This document shows positions 16,919 to 28,807 of a stretch of DNA of 64,000 nt, piece by piece. The notes below the pieces were generated by a model. The model was not told where the DNA came from. It saw nothing but the letters and a program-made list of their open reading frames with translations, and made no database searches. The first letter of the stretch is position 1. Each line of letters begins with the position of its first letter. Source of the DNA: Acidimicrobiales bacterium (GTDB lineage Bacteria; Actinomycetota; Acidimicrobiia; Acidimicrobiales; Iamiaceae); the NCBI GenBank assembly GCA_025463365.1, contig JAOBWM010000063.1, positions 25,068-89,067 of the forward strand, given 5' to 3'. Both the position numbers and the translations under genes were made by a program.

Positions 16919-17619
16919 TCCACATCGGACACCACGGTCACCGCTGGCTGCGCTGGCCGCTCGACCATGACGACGGGAAGGCCCAACTGGCGCGCTGCGG
17001 TGAGCTTGGCTTCGGTGGCGTTCCCGCCGGAGTTCTTGGTGACCACCGCATCGATCCGCAGGTCTCGCAGCAGGGCCAGCTCATCGTCGAACCCGAACGG
17101 TCCCCGATCGAGGATCAGGTGGTGGTCGTCAGGCATCTCGTCGGGCGCGTCGATGGCCCGGATCGCAACGTGTGCATGGCTGCCGGTGAACGCCCAGGTG
17201 CTCTGGCGACCCACCGTCAGCAGCGGACGCCGGGACCCCAGGACCTCGAGAGCGGCCGCTGCCGCGGGCAGGTCGCCCACCGAGATCCAACGATCGTTCA
17301 CGACCGGTTCCCATGCGGGCCGCAACAGGCGACACGACGGGATCCCCGTGGCCGCGGACGCGTCAGCAACGTGATGGGGCATCACTGCGGCGAACGGGTG
17401 GGTGGCATCGACGATCACATCGGGACGATCCTGGCGCAGGTGGGCGATCAGCCCGTCGGTGCCGCCGAAGCCGCCGGTGCGCAGGCGCCCCAGACGCCTC
17501 ACTGGGTTGGTCGTCACGCCAGCGAGCGACGACAGCACGTCGACGTCATGCTCACGGACCAGGGCGTCGGCCAGCCGGGTGGCCTCGCTGGTGCCAGCCA
17601 GGAGGAGCACGGTGGTCAC
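16870..17619 (-). CDS. cobK: Precorrin-6A reductase
   Basis: A 249-residue NADPH-dependent reductase giving precorrin-6B. Seen: the N-terminal dinucleotide motif LLLAGTSEATRLA, DVIVDATHPFAAVM with its conserved His, LLTVGRQ and VVTKNSGGNATEAKL. It starts at GTG and is transcribed against cobJ, with which its 3' end overlaps by 49 bp. Its start is 23 bp from that of cobQ on the opposite strand, so the two promoters must share that short gap. Confidence 0.94.
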   Translation of the reverse strand: MTTVLLLAGTSEATRLADALVREHDVDVLSSLAGVTTNPVRRLGRLRTGGFGGTDGLIAHLRQDRPDVIVDATHPFAAVMPHHVADASAATGIPSCRLLRPAWEPVVNDRWISVGDLPAAAAALEVLGSRRPLLTVGRQSTWAFTGSHAHVAIRAIDAPDEMPDDHHLILDRGPFGFDDELALLRDLRIDAVVTKNSGGNATEAKLTAARQLGLPVVMVERPAQPAVTVVSDVDHAVAWVAERSYQRGV

Positions 17620-17642
17620 GGCCGCGATGGTAGGGACTTCTG

Positions 17643-19046
17643 GTGAGCGACCAGCTCCGTCCGTTGATGGTGCTCGGGTGCACGTCTACCGCCGGGAAGA
17701 GCCTCATGGTCACCGCGCTGGCCCGCTGGTTCTCGCGCCAGGGCGTCGACGTGGTCCCGTTCAAGGCGCAGAACATGTCGAACAACGCCCGGGTGGTCGA
17801 AGGAGGCGAGATCGGCGTGGCCCAGTGGCTGCAAGCCGGGGCCGCGTCGGTGATCGCGCACCCCGACATGAACCCCGTGCTGCTCAAGCCCGAGGCCGAC
17901 ACCCGCAGCCAAGTCATCGTGTCTGGGCGGGCGCGCCACGACCTGACCCAGATGCCGTGGCGCGATCGAGGCCCCCACCTGTGGCCGGCCATGACCGAGG
18001 CGTTCGCCCGCCTGCGGGATGCCCACGAGCTGGTCCTGATCGAGGGCGCTGGCAGCCCCGCCGAGATCAACCTGCCGGACCTGGTCAACAACCGGATGCT
18101 CCAGCACGCCGACGCGCAGGCACTTCTCGTGGCCGACATCGATCGTGGCGGCGCCTTCGCCCACTTGTACGGGACCTGGGCCCTCGTGCCCGCCGCCACC
18201 CGTGAGCGCCTGGCCGGGTACATCCTCAACCGGTTCCGTGGCGACGCGTCGCTACTCGAACCGGGGCCGACGATGCTGACCCAGCGCACCGCCATGGCCT
18301 CAGTCGGGGTGATGCCGATGCTCGCCCACGAGCTTCCCGATGAGGAGGGCGGCAGCGTACGAGCCATGGCCCCGCCGGGCGCGCCCACCGCTGCCGTGGT
18401 GCGGTATCCGTACGCGTCGAACCTCGATGAGTTCCACCTGCTCCCCCATGCCGCCCATGTCCGCTGGGCCACCGGACCGGCCGACCTCGCCGGTGCCGAC
18501 CTCGTGATCCTGCCCGGCTCGAAGCACGTGGCAGCCGACCGCGAGTGGCTGCGCGATCGTCAACTCGACGATGCCATCGTTGCCCGGACGCAAGCGGGCG
18601 GGCGCACGCTCGGAATCTGCGGGGGCGCCATGCTGCTGGGCGAGCGGGTGACCGACTCCGCGGGGATCGAGGGAGCGGCGGAGGGGTTGGGGCTGCTCGA
18701 GCTGAACACGGCGATGGTGCCCGACAAGCTCACCCGCGCCGTCACCGTGCAGATCCCTCTCCTGGATCGCCCCTGGTCCGCCCTTGGTGGCGTGTCGGCA
18801 TCGGGTTACGAGATCCGCAACGGCGAGGTCGTGGCCGACGGGTGCGAGGTCGCGCCGCGGCTGTGGTGCACAGGCTCGGTCCTGGCCACCACCGTGCACG
18901 GGTTGCTCGAGGAGCCGATGGTGCTCGAGGCCCTGTTCGGCACTCGCCCGACGAGGGTGCTCCAAGACACGTTCGAACTGCTGGCCGACGCCGTCGACGA
19001 GCACCTCGACACCGAACTGCTGTGGCGCCTGGTCCGGTCCCGGTAG
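17643..19046 (+). CDS. cobQ: Adenosylcobyric acid synthase (glutamine-hydrolysing)
   Basis: A 467-residue amidase adding four amides to side chains b, d, e and g. Seen: the P-loop VLGCTSTAGKSLMV, VPFKAQNMSNNARVV, the Asp-rich VADIDRGGAFAHLYGTW, and a glutaminase domain with the nucleophile Cys in TLGICGGAMLLGE and SASGYEIRNGE. A GTG start is used. The length is typical. It stands alone between cobK and the convergent chelatase gene. Confidence 0.95.
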   Translation: MSDQLRPLMVLGCTSTAGKSLMVTALARWFSRQGVDVVPFKAQNMSNNARVVEGGEIGVAQWLQAGAASVIAHPDMNPVLLKPEADTRSQVIVSGRARHDLTQMPWRDRGPHLWPAMTEAFARLRDAHELVLIEGAGSPAEINLPDLVNNRMLQHADAQALLVADIDRGGAFAHLYGTWALVPAATRERLAGYILNRFRGDASLLEPGPTMLTQRTAMASVGVMPMLAHELPDEEGGSVRAMAPPGAPTAAVVRYPYASNLDEFHLLPHAAHVRWATGPADLAGADLVILPGSKHVAADREWLRDRQLDDAIVARTQAGGRTLGICGGAMLLGERVTDSAGIEGAAEGLGLLELNTAMVPDKLTRAVTVQIPLLDRPWSALGGVSASGYEIRNGEVVADGCEVAPRLWCTGSVLATTVHGLLEEPMVLEALFGTRPTRVLQDTFELLADAVDEHLDTELLWRLVRSR

Positions 19047-19068
19047 GTGGAGCCAAGGAGCCACTCGC

Positions 19069-20912
<1,844 letters not shown>

Positions 20913-20916
<4 letters not shown>

Positions 20917-23900
20917 CGTTGCTCCTCCCATCCCTCGGACTCCAGGACAGCATCGACCAACGTCTGGCGAGCCTCAGGCGAGGCGTCCCACAGGTCTCGG
21001 GCTGCCGCCTCGAGCAGCCGTTCGGCGATCGAGCGCAGGGCCCACGGGTTCGACGCCGCGAAGAATGCTCGCATCTCGGGGTCGGCCACGTAGGCGTCGG
21101 CGACCCGCTCGTACATCCAGTCCTCGACGATGTCGGCAGTGGCGTCGTAGCCGAAGAGGTAGTCGACCGTCGCGACCAACTCGAAGGCCCCCTTGTACCC
21201 ATGACGGCGCATGGCGTCGATCCAACGCGGGTTGAGCACCCGGCTGCGCACGACCCGCGCCGCCTCCTCCTTGAGCGACCGCACCTGTGGACGGCTCGGG
21301 TCCGACGTGTCGCCGAACCAAGCCTTCGGTGCCTTCCCGCGCAACGACCGGACAGCGGCGACCATCCCGCCGTGATCCTCGAGGTACTCGCTCGAATCGA
21401 AGATGTCGTGCTCGCGGTTGTCCTGGTTCTTGACCGCGACCTCGATGGCGGCGAAGCGACGGCGCATCGCGGCGGCATCCTCTGCGCCGCGCATCCGGCG
21501 CCCGTAGGCGAAACCGGACCACGACAGGTACACGTCGGCAAGGTCCTCGTCGGTGCGCCACGCTCGATCCTCGATCGCCCGCAGCACCCCAGAGCCGTAG
21601 CCCCCAGGCGGTGGACCCCACAGGCGAGACTCGTGCACCCCGGCCGCCCGCACCGGGTTGTCCGCTGCCGACTCATCGAGGGCGCCAACCAGCGACACCG
21701 CGTCGTCGAGCAGATCGATCACGTGCGGGAACGCGTCGCGGAAGAAGCCGCTGATGCGCAGGGTCACGTCGATGCGGGGACGGCCCAGCTCCGTGAGCGG
21801 GATGACCTCGAGCCCGATGATGCGCTGGCTCTCGGGATGCCACTGGGGGCGGACGCCCAGCAGGGCAAGCGCCTCGGCTACGTCGTCGCCAGATGTGCGC
21901 ATGGTGGCGGTGCCCCAGAGGACCAGCCCCACCGTGGCGGGTGCGGCGCCGACCTCGGCCACGTGGCGCTCGACAAGGCGAGCCGCCAAGCCTTGGCCCA
22001 CCTCCCACGCGAGCGCGGACGGGATGGCCTTCGGGTCGACCGAGTAGAAGTTCCGCCCGGTGGGCAGCACGTGGGCGCCGCCGCGGCTCGGGGCACCGCT
22101 GGGACCGGCCGGCACCCGGCCTCCGGCCAGGCCGCCCAGCAGGTTGGTCAACTCATCGGGGGTTTGGAGCAGGTCTGGAACCAGCTGTTCGGCGACCCAT
22201 CGCAGGGTCGGACAATCGTCGGGCGACGAGGTCCAGCCCGCAGCCGCGAGCGCTTCCACCCGCGCCCTGCACACCGCTTCGATCCGGTCGACCACGGCTC
22301 GCGAGCCATCGTCCGGGTCGAGGCCCAGATCGGCCGCCACCGTGGCGCGGAGCGAAGGAACGCTCCCCTGCCGCAAGCGGGTGATCGACAGCACGGTGTC
22401 GACGAGCGCTTCGCCCTCGGGCGGCTGGCCCAGGACGTGCAGCCCACCTCGGATCTGCGCGTCCTTGAGGGCGCACAGGTAGCCGTCGACGTGCAGCAGC
22501 ACGTCGTCAAACGCACCCTCTTGTGGTGGCGCATCGCCGAGGTCCAGATCGCGATGGATCTCGGCCTGAACCAGGAGCTCCCAGACCTGCGTTCGCAGCG
22601 CCGGGAGCTTGTCGGGATCCATGGCCTGCACCCGGGCGTACTCGTCGAGAACCTGCTCGATGCGCACCAGATCGCCGTAGGCCTCGGCCCTCGTCATCGG
22701 CGGGGGCAGGTGGTCGATCACCACGGCATGGGTGCGACGCTTCGCCTGCGCGCCCTCGCCCGGATCGTTGACGACGAACGGGTAGAAGAAGGGAAGGTCG
22801 CCGATCGCAGCATCGGGAAAGCAGCTTGCGCTGGGCGCGAGTGCCTTGCCTGGAAGCCACTCGAGCGTGCCGTGCTTGCCCAGGTGGACCACTGCGTCGG
22901 CACCCCAGCCACCTTCGCTCCGAGCGGTGGCCAGCCACCGGTAGAAGGCCAGGTAGTGGTGCGGCGGAGGCAGGTCGGGCGAGTGGTAGGTGGCGATCGG
23001 ATCGGCGCCGAACCCGCGCGGCGGCTGGATCGTGACCAGCACGTTCCCGAGGTCGAGCCCGGGGAAGTGCAGCCCTCCGTCGGACACGTACACCTCGCCG
23101 GGGGCCGGACCCCATCGACCCTCGACCGCCGCTCGGGCGCCGTCGGGCAGACCCGCGAACCACTGCTCGTAGGTGGCGGACGGCAACGATCCGGCGGCCA
23201 CGCAGACCTGCGCAGGGGCCAGGTCGGCGTGGTCGTAGGTGAACCCGTCGGCCAGCTCCGCCATCAGCTCGTCGCCGTGATCCGGAATGCGCTCGACCCG
23301 GTGACCGGCCTCGTCGAGGGCGTGCAGCAACCGGACGGCCGATGCCGGGGTGTCGAGCCCGACCGCGTTGCCCAAGCGGGCTCGGCTCGTCGGGTAGGCC
23401 GAGAGCACGATGGCCACCCGACGATCGGACGCGGGGATCTGGCCGAGCCGTGCTGTCCGCACCGCGAGCCGCGCCACGGCCGCGGTGCGCTCACGGTCGG
23501 CTCGGGTGGCCACGATCTCGCCGCCCTGGAGCGCGCCGCCTTCGTCGACCACCTCCTTGAACGCATAGGTGGGTCCGATGATCCGGCCGTCGAACTCCGG
23601 GATGGCAACGCCGGTGGCCACGTCGAAGGGCGAAAGCCCGGCATCGTCGTTGGCCCACGCGCTACGGGACCGACTGGTAGCTGGTGCCTGGATCACCGGG
23701 ATGTCGAGGCCGTCTGGACCAGGGACCGACCAGCCGTCGCCCTGCTGGTCGGCGGAACCGGCTGCCAAGGTCGACGTCACGATCACATCGACCTCGTGCT
23801 GGCGGCAGAGCTCGAGCGCGCCCACGGCACCATCGGCATCGCCCCGAAGCGAGTAGGTCCAGATCGCCAGGGCGTCGCAGCCGGCAGCCTCGATGGCGCG

Positions 23901-24461
23901 GCACAGGTCGGCCACATAGGTGGTGTTCCCGGCGACGAGGTGCGCCCGGTAGAACACCACGGCCACCAGTGGCCGATCCGAGTCACGCCGGTGACCGGCT
24001 GCACCGAGGCCTGCCCCGTCCCAGACCCCGATCTGGGCGATCGATCGCGGTGCCTCGAACCCCAGGCCCGTCATCCGCAGGGTGTCCGACAGGAAGCGGA
24101 GGAGCTGACCGACGTTGTCCGGTCCACCAGCGCTCAGGTACCGGTGCGCCTCGTTGGCGACCCCGGCGGGAACCGACGAGGCCGCCACCATCGCAGCGTC
24201 GGGGCGATCCTCTCCGCCGGCTGCCACCAGCGGGATGGCGCGATCCGCGCAGGCCTGGCGGAGCTCAGCGAATGGTTCGGTCCACATCGTCGTGCCGCCG
24301 AGGAGGCGCACCACGACGAGGCCGACGCCGTCGAGCGACGGCACCCGGTCGGTGCGATCGGGATGGAACCACGAGACCGGTCCCAGCTCGGCGGGGAGCA
24401 CGTCCACGATCGACCGCAGGGCCAAGAGGTCCGTATCGGCGTTCGAGCCGAACACGATCAC
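20913..24461 (-). CDS. cobN: Cobaltochelatase subunit CobN
   Basis: A 1,182-residue large subunit that inserts cobalt into the corrin ring with the ATPase/VWA partner encoded next to it. Seen: the glycine-rich start VIVFGSNADT, HLGKHGTLEWLPGK (the chelatase His/Glu motif), TGRNFYSVDPKAIPS and the C-terminal YGSGVLRAIEDR and MRRHGYKGAFELVATVDYLFGYDA, all characteristic of CobN/ChlH. The start is GTG 24,461, sharing GTGA with the upstream FhuF-like gene. A longer reading would only run into that gene in another frame. Confidence 0.95.
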
Positions 24462-25255
24462 GAGGCACCCCTCGCGTCCGAGACCTCGGCGTCGATCGCG
24501 TCCTGGTACCGCTGGGCGCGTTCGGCATCGGTCCACAGCGAGCAGTCGGCGCATCGGCTTCCCGAGTCCGTTCGGTACCAGAGGCAGCAGGCTTGACGCT
24601 CCCAGGCCCAGACCGAGCCCACCGGTACCAGCCGACCTGACCGCGCCAACTCGGGCCGGGCAGCGGCGAAGAACGCCTCAGCTCGATCGCGGACCTCTGC
24701 CCGTCGCTCGTGGAGAGGGGCCATGAACGCGCCGAACGACGAAGCACAGGCCGCGGCCACGTTCGACCACAGGAGTGCCTCTCCCACCCGACAGGCACCG
24801 TGGGCGGTGACGACCAGTCGAGCAAGGTGTGCGTCGATCAGTTCCGCGTGCAGAGAAGCGAGCGTGGGCGGCGCGGCCACGATCGTGGCGGCCTCGAGCC
24901 GGACGGCGTTGGGCCGATGCCGGCCGATGGCGATCGCGCACCGGGCGGGCGCCACATCGAGCACCACCTCGTCGAGCAGCCATGCACCGATGGCGACCGA
25001 CGCGATCCGGAACGCATAGCCCTGCACCAGCAGGGACATCGCAACATCGTCGCGGTCGGTGCCCCGGCCGGCGGCCGTAGACCGCGCGAGGTCGAGCAAC
25101 CGGCCCTGGTCAGCGCACAGCTCCGCGCACGAGAACCAGTCAGTTGCCGGACCGACTGCCGGACCGTCGGCCGGCTCATGCTGCGCACCCACCTGGACTC
25201 GCAGGTAGCTCACCGCAGCGGTGAGGTGGTCGATCGCCTCGATCGCCGTCGTCAT
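24458..25255 (-). CDS. FhuF-like [2Fe-2S] protein within the cobalt operon
   Basis: A 265-residue protein ending in CCLWYRTDSGSRCADCSLW, the CC-x10-C-x2-C pattern of the C-terminal [2Fe-2S] site of FhuF-type siderophore reductases. The rest is helical and Ala-rich, without membrane segments. The ATG overlaps cbtA by 4 bp and the stop overlaps cobN by 4 bp, under the same riboswitch. Ferric-siderophore reduction is the known FhuF role. Here I infer a job in cobalt or corrin reduction, since no CobR-like flavin reductase is in the cluster. Confidence 0.75.
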   Translation of the reverse strand: MTTAIEAIDHLTAAVSYLRVQVGAQHEPADGPAVGPATDWFSCAELCADQGRLLDLARSTAAGRGTDRDDVAMSLLVQGYAFRIASVAIGAWLLDEVVLDVAPARCAIAIGRHRPNAVRLEAATIVAAPPTLASLHAELIDAHLARLVVTAHGACRVGEALLWSNVAAACASSFGAFMAPLHERRAEVRDRAEAFFAAARPELARSGRLVPVGSVWAWERQACCLWYRTDSGSRCADCSLWTDAERAQRYQDAIDAEVSDARGAS

Positions 25256-26004
25256 GCCCGGGTCCCAGCGAGCTCCGGCGATGGGGTTGCCTCGAGGGTT
25301 CGTTCCGAGTGCCGCTCCAGCAGCCAGCCGAACCCGGTCCCGAGGCCCAACCAGAGCAGCGCGAGGCCCCCGAACGACCGAACCCGGAAGTCCCAGAGGA
25401 GCTGCGCTGACACGCCCCTTCCGATCGTGTCGGGCGAGCCGGGCGTGATGGCGAGGAGCGTGGCGTAGGCGGCCACGGTCGCCACGACAAGGAGGGCACC
25501 GTGCGCTGACGGAGCAACCCGGTGGCGCAACCAACCCGAGAGATGGGTGAGGACGACGGCGAGCAGGATCGACAGGGCCAGGAGGGCGAGGTACTGCGTG
25601 GTGCGCTGGCCGATCGTGTTCGGGTCGCCCACCCCCGGCGGGTTGGCCGGGTACTTGATCGCCGGTACGAGCGCGACCGCACCGAACCCGACGGCCGCGA
25701 GCCAGGCGACCCGCGTCACCTCGTTGGCCAGAGAGAGGCGGTGGCGAACCGCCGCGTAGACGGTCCCGAAGATGGCCCCGACGATGACGCCATAGATGAT
25801 CGAGGCCGCGGCTCCTCCGCCCTTCTGCGTGGTCCGCGCGAACATCTCTTTGGCGTCGTGGCCGTGGTCGTGTTCTGCCGCGTGCTCAACCGCGATGGCT
25901 CGGTCGATCGTCGGCTCGATCACCGCGAACACGTAGATCGCCACCAGCAGACCAGCCATCAGACCGGCCACGAGGGCGCGCAGAAGCAGAGGCTTGTAGC
26001 TCAT
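25252..26004 (-). CDS. cbtA: Cobalt transporter subunit CbtA
   Basis: A 250-residue membrane protein with about five or six hydrophobic segments (LLLRALVAGLMAGLLVAIYV at the N-terminus; later IIYGVIVGAIFGTVYAAV and YLALLALSILLAVVLT). A His-rich loop HAAEHDHGHD follows the first segment, typical of CbtA and probably metal-binding. CbtAB are B12-riboswitch-controlled cobalt importers found beside cob genes. It starts 18 bp after cbtB. Confidence 0.92.
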   Translation of the reverse strand: MSYKPLLLRALVAGLMAGLLVAIYVFAVIEPTIDRAIAVEHAAEHDHGHDAKEMFARTTQKGGGAAASIIYGVIVGAIFGTVYAAVRHRLSLANEVTRVAWLAAVGFGAVALVPAIKYPANPPGVGDPNTIGQRTTQYLALLALSILLAVVLTHLSGWLRHRVAPSAHGALLVVATVAAYATLLAITPGSPDTIGRGVSAQLLWDFRVRSFGGLALLWLGLGTGFGWLLERHSERTLEATPSPELAGTRA

Positions 26005-26022
26005 CAGGTCAGCCTCGGGCGA

Positions 26023-26223
26023 TCAGTGGCACGGCACGCCGAGGGCGTGCCGACCATCGTGGAACAGCTCGTGCGCGACCATCCAGGAGTGGTGCAGCAA
26101 GGCACCGTTCTCCTGGAGCATCACGTAGAGCGCAAGCGTCCCGAGCAAGACCAGGGCCCAGGCGAGCGCGGGAACGCGGATCGGGGCGGTGGTGTGCGCG
26201 GGCACGGTGAATGCTGCGGCCAT
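26023..26223 (-). CDS. cbtB: Cobalt transporter subunit CbtB
   Basis: A 66-residue protein with one membrane segment (ALAWALVLLGTLALYVML) and a His-rich tail HELFHDGRHALGVPCH, the CbtB signature. GGAG sits 7 nt before the ATG. It is the first gene behind the minus-strand cobalamin riboswitch and heads the five-gene operon cbtB-cbtA-fhuF-like-cobN-chelatase. Confidence 0.92.
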   Translation of the reverse strand: MAAAFTVPAHTTAPIRVPALAWALVLLGTLALYVMLQENGALLHHSWMVAHELFHDGRHALGVPCH

Positions 26224-26254
26224 TGGGAATCTCCATCCTCGTGGTTGTCAATGG

Positions 26255-26400
26255 CTTGGCGGTGTCCTGGCTCCCAGATCAGCGCTTCCCTCCGCCTTCC
26301 AACCAAACGGCCGTGGCTTCGTGGAGGGTTGCTCCCTGGTGACAGTTGCGGGACAGCCCCGGATTTGCACCGGTGTTCCCGACAAGCGATCGGCAACGTA
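26255..26400 (-). promoter_or_regulatory. Cobalamin riboswitch upstream of cbtB
   Basis: On the minus strand it reads TCGGGAACACCGGTGCAAATC, CCGCAACTGT and GGGAGCCAGGACACCGCC, matching the conserved core and B12 box of AdoCbl aptamers. The B12 box lies about 38 nt before the cbtB start, so control is probably by hiding the ribosome site. It should shut off cobalt import and insertion when B12 is plentiful. Confidence 0.9.
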
Positions 26401-26462
26401 GCAGGCGAGCGCTCCGCCGGCTCAGGGACCGCGTTGACCCGCTTGCGCTACCGTGCGCCCCG

Positions 26463-26603
26463 CCACGGAATGGGAAGTCGGTGCAAGTCCGACACGGTCC
26501 CGCCGCTGTAACCGGGGAGCGAACCTCGAACGATGCCACTGGGCCCTCGGGCCTGGGAAGGCTGAGGGAAACACCGATCCGGGAGTCAGAAGACCATCCG
26601 TGG
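26463..26603 (+). promoter_or_regulatory. Cobalamin riboswitch upstream of cobU
   Basis: On the plus strand it shows the closing stem CCACGGA/TCCGTGG (26,464 and 26,597), the core TGGGAAGTCGGTGCAAGTCC, CCGCCGCTGTAACC and the B12 box GGGAGTCAGAAGACCATCC. About 92 nt separate it from cobU. Its 5' edge is only ~60 bp from that of the divergent cbtB riboswitch, so the two promoters lie in, or overlap, the opposite aptamer. Confidence 0.9.
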
Positions 26604-26694
26604 TGGACAAGTGGGCCTCGCGCCTGCTCCACGAGGATGGAGATCACACCGTGCACCGCACCGACCCGCGCTCCCCCAGCGCACACCACCGCCG

Positions 26695-27195
26695 ATGATC
26701 CACCTGATCCTGGGCGGCTCGCGCTCGGGCAAGTCGGAGATGGCCGAGCGGCTCGCCGCGACCTTGCCCGCACCGGTCACCTACCTCGCAACCGCCACGG
26801 TGTCCCGCGGCGATCTCGAATTCGCTGAGCGGGTCGAACGCCATCGCCTTCGTCGGCCCAACACATGGCGCACCGCCGAGACCGGGCCGGACCTCGTGAC
26901 GCACCTCGCCGCCGAACCCGGAACCGTCCTGGTCGACAGTCTGGGCACCTGGGTGGCTGGCCACCGAGATTTCGATGTCGACCTCGACGGGCTCGTCCGA
27001 GCGCTGGTGGCGCGCACCGGCACCGCCGTGATCGTCTCCGACGAGGTGGGGCTCGGCGTCCACCCCTCCACCGAGGTGGGCGGGCGGTTCCGGGACGTCT
27101 TGGGCAGGACCAACCAGGTGGTCGCCGAGGTTGCGGACCGGGTCTCTCTCGTGGTCGCTGGCCGTGTGCAGCATCTCGACCGGAGTCCCTGGTGA
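26695..27195 (+). CDS. cobU: Adenosylcobinamide kinase / GTP guanylyltransferase
   Basis: A 166-residue bifunctional enzyme (also called CobP) that phosphorylates adenosylcobinamide and transfers GMP. Seen: the P-loop LILGGSRSGKSEMAERL, TYLATATV, the catalytic His in VERHRLRRP, LVDSLGTWV and VSDEVGLGVHP. It is the first gene of the riboswitch-controlled nucleotide-loop operon. Its stop overlaps the cobS ATG by one base (TGATG). Confidence 0.95.
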   Translation: MIHLILGGSRSGKSEMAERLAATLPAPVTYLATATVSRGDLEFAERVERHRLRRPNTWRTAETGPDLVTHLAAEPGTVLVDSLGTWVAGHRDFDVDLDGLVRALVARTGTAVIVSDEVGLGVHPSTEVGGRFRDVLGRTNQVVAEVADRVSLVVAGRVQHLDRSPW

Positions 27196-27899
27196 TGGCG
27201 GCTCTCGGGTTCTTGAGCGTTCTGGGCCGACCCGGCGTGCCCCGTCGATCCACCGTGGCCTGGTTCCCGGCGGCGGGTGCCCTCATCGGCCTCGTGGTCG
27301 GTGGGGTCTGGTGGGGGGCCGACCAGTTGTGGGCGCCCGGCGTGACCGCGGCCCTCGCCGTGACCGCAGACTTCGCCATCACCGGAATGCTCCACCTCGA
27401 CGGGTTGGCGGACAGCGCCGACGGCCTGCTGCCACATCTCGACCGCGAACGCCGTCTCGCCGTGATGACCCAGCCCACGGTGGGAGCGTTCGCACTTGGC
27501 GCAGTCGTGGCGGTCGGGTTGCTGCGGTGGTCGGCGCTGGCCTCGATGCCCGCGAACGTGGTCCTGATCGTCGCCCTCTGGATCGCATCGCGCACGGTCA
27601 TGGCCGTGGCAATCGGCGCCGTCCCGTATGGGCGGCCTGGCGGCGGCCTCGCCACCGCGTTCGCGGGATCGACCGCCTGGCCTCCTCTCGCCATCGCCGG
27701 TGGTGCTGCAGCGGTCGGGCTCGGCGCCGTGGCGGCCGGAGGGCAGGGGGTCGTCGCCATCCTGAGCGCATTCCTCGCCGGCGCCACCGTCGTTGCGCTC
27801 GGTGTCCGACGGCTCGGGGGCTACACGGGAGATGTCCTCGGTGCGGCTGGCATCGTGGCCGAGACCGTGGGCCTCGTCGTGGCGGCGGCTCGATGGTGA
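27195..27899 (+). CDS. cobS: Adenosylcobinamide-GDP ribazoletransferase
   Basis: A 234-residue integral membrane enzyme (CobV) that joins alpha-ribazole to AdoCbi-GDP in the last pathway step. Seen: the polar catalytic motif MLHLDGLADSADGLL with its Asp residues, SRTVMAVAIGAVPYGRPGGG, and several hydrophobic segments. It overlaps cobD by 7 bp. Confidence 0.94.
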   Translation: MAALGFLSVLGRPGVPRRSTVAWFPAAGALIGLVVGGVWWGADQLWAPGVTAALAVTADFAITGMLHLDGLADSADGLLPHLDRERRLAVMTQPTVGAFALGAVVAVGLLRWSALASMPANVVLIVALWIASRTVMAVAIGAVPYGRPGGGLATAFAGSTAWPPLAIAGGAAAVGLGAVAAGGQGVVAILSAFLAGATVVALGVRRLGGYTGDVLGAAGIVAETVGLVVAAARW

Positions 27900-28807
27900 C
27901 CCGACGCCTGTTGGCGGTTACCGCCGGGCTGGGCCTGGATCGCGCCTTGGGCGAGCCTCCCACCGGACTGCACCCTGTGGCCTGGTTCGGGACCGCGATG
28001 ACCGCCTGCGAGCACCGGACCTACGCGCCACGCCGCACGAACGGTGCCCTGCATGCCGCCGTCGGCCTCCTCGCCGGGGTCGGAGCAGGCCGGGCGCTCC
28101 CCGGCACCGAGGTCTCCACCGCTGGCGCCACCGCGATCGCGACGGCGGGCCAAGCGCTCGGGCAGGCGGCCACCGCCGTCGGAGACGCACTCCAGCGAGG
28201 CGATCTCCAACAGGCGCGGGGACTGCTGCCGTCGCTGGTGGGACGCGATCCGAGCGACCTCGGCGAGATCGAGTTGGCCCGCGCAGTCGTGGAATCGGTC
28301 GCGGAGAACACGGTCGACGCCGTGATCGCCCCCGCGCTCTGGGCCGTGGCAGGAGGTGCGCCCGGGGCGCTCGGGTATCGGGCGGTCAACACGATGGATG
28401 CCATGGTGGGCCACCGGTCGGACCGGTACGCACGGTTCGGCACGGCCGCAGCACGGCTCGACGACTTCGCCAACTGGGTACCTGCCCGCGTGACTGCCCT
28501 CCTGGTCATCGTGGCCCGACCGGCTTCGGCGCGGGCGGTGTTGCGAGCCGTGCGCGAGGACGCTCCCGGGCATCCCTCGCCCAATGCCGGCGTCGCCGAG
28601 GCAGCCTTCGCGGCGGCCCTCGGCATCCAGCTCGGTGGGACCAACCGATACGGCGACCGGACCGAGGATCGGGTCGTCTTGGGGACCGGGCGCGGCGTCG
28701 AGCGGGCCGACATCGCCGCCGCGGTCCGACTCTCCCGGGACTGCACGATGGTCCTTGCTGCGCTGCTGCTCGCTGGTGCCGCTGCCGCTCGATGGGTGGC
28801 CGCATGA
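27893..28807 (+). CDS. cobD: Adenosylcobinamide-phosphate synthase
   Basis: A 304-residue membrane enzyme (CbiB) attaching aminopropanol phosphate to cobyric acid. Seen: LDRALGEPPTGLHPVAWFGT, VVESVAENTVDAVIAPALW, YRAVNTMDAMVGHR and FANWVPARVTALL, all CbiB hallmarks. GTG 27,896 is an alternative start. The stop overlaps the cobC ATG (ATGA). Confidence 0.95.
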   Translation: MVTRRLLAVTAGLGLDRALGEPPTGLHPVAWFGTAMTACEHRTYAPRRTNGALHAAVGLLAGVGAGRALPGTEVSTAGATAIATAGQALGQAATAVGDALQRGDLQQARGLLPSLVGRDPSDLGEIELARAVVESVAENTVDAVIAPALWAVAGGAPGALGYRAVNTMDAMVGHRSDRYARFGTAAARLDDFANWVPARVTALLVIVARPASARAVLRAVREDAPGHPSPNAGVAEAAFAAALGIQLGGTNRYGDRTEDRVVLGTGRGVERADIAAAVRLSRDCTMVLAALLLAGAAAARWVAA

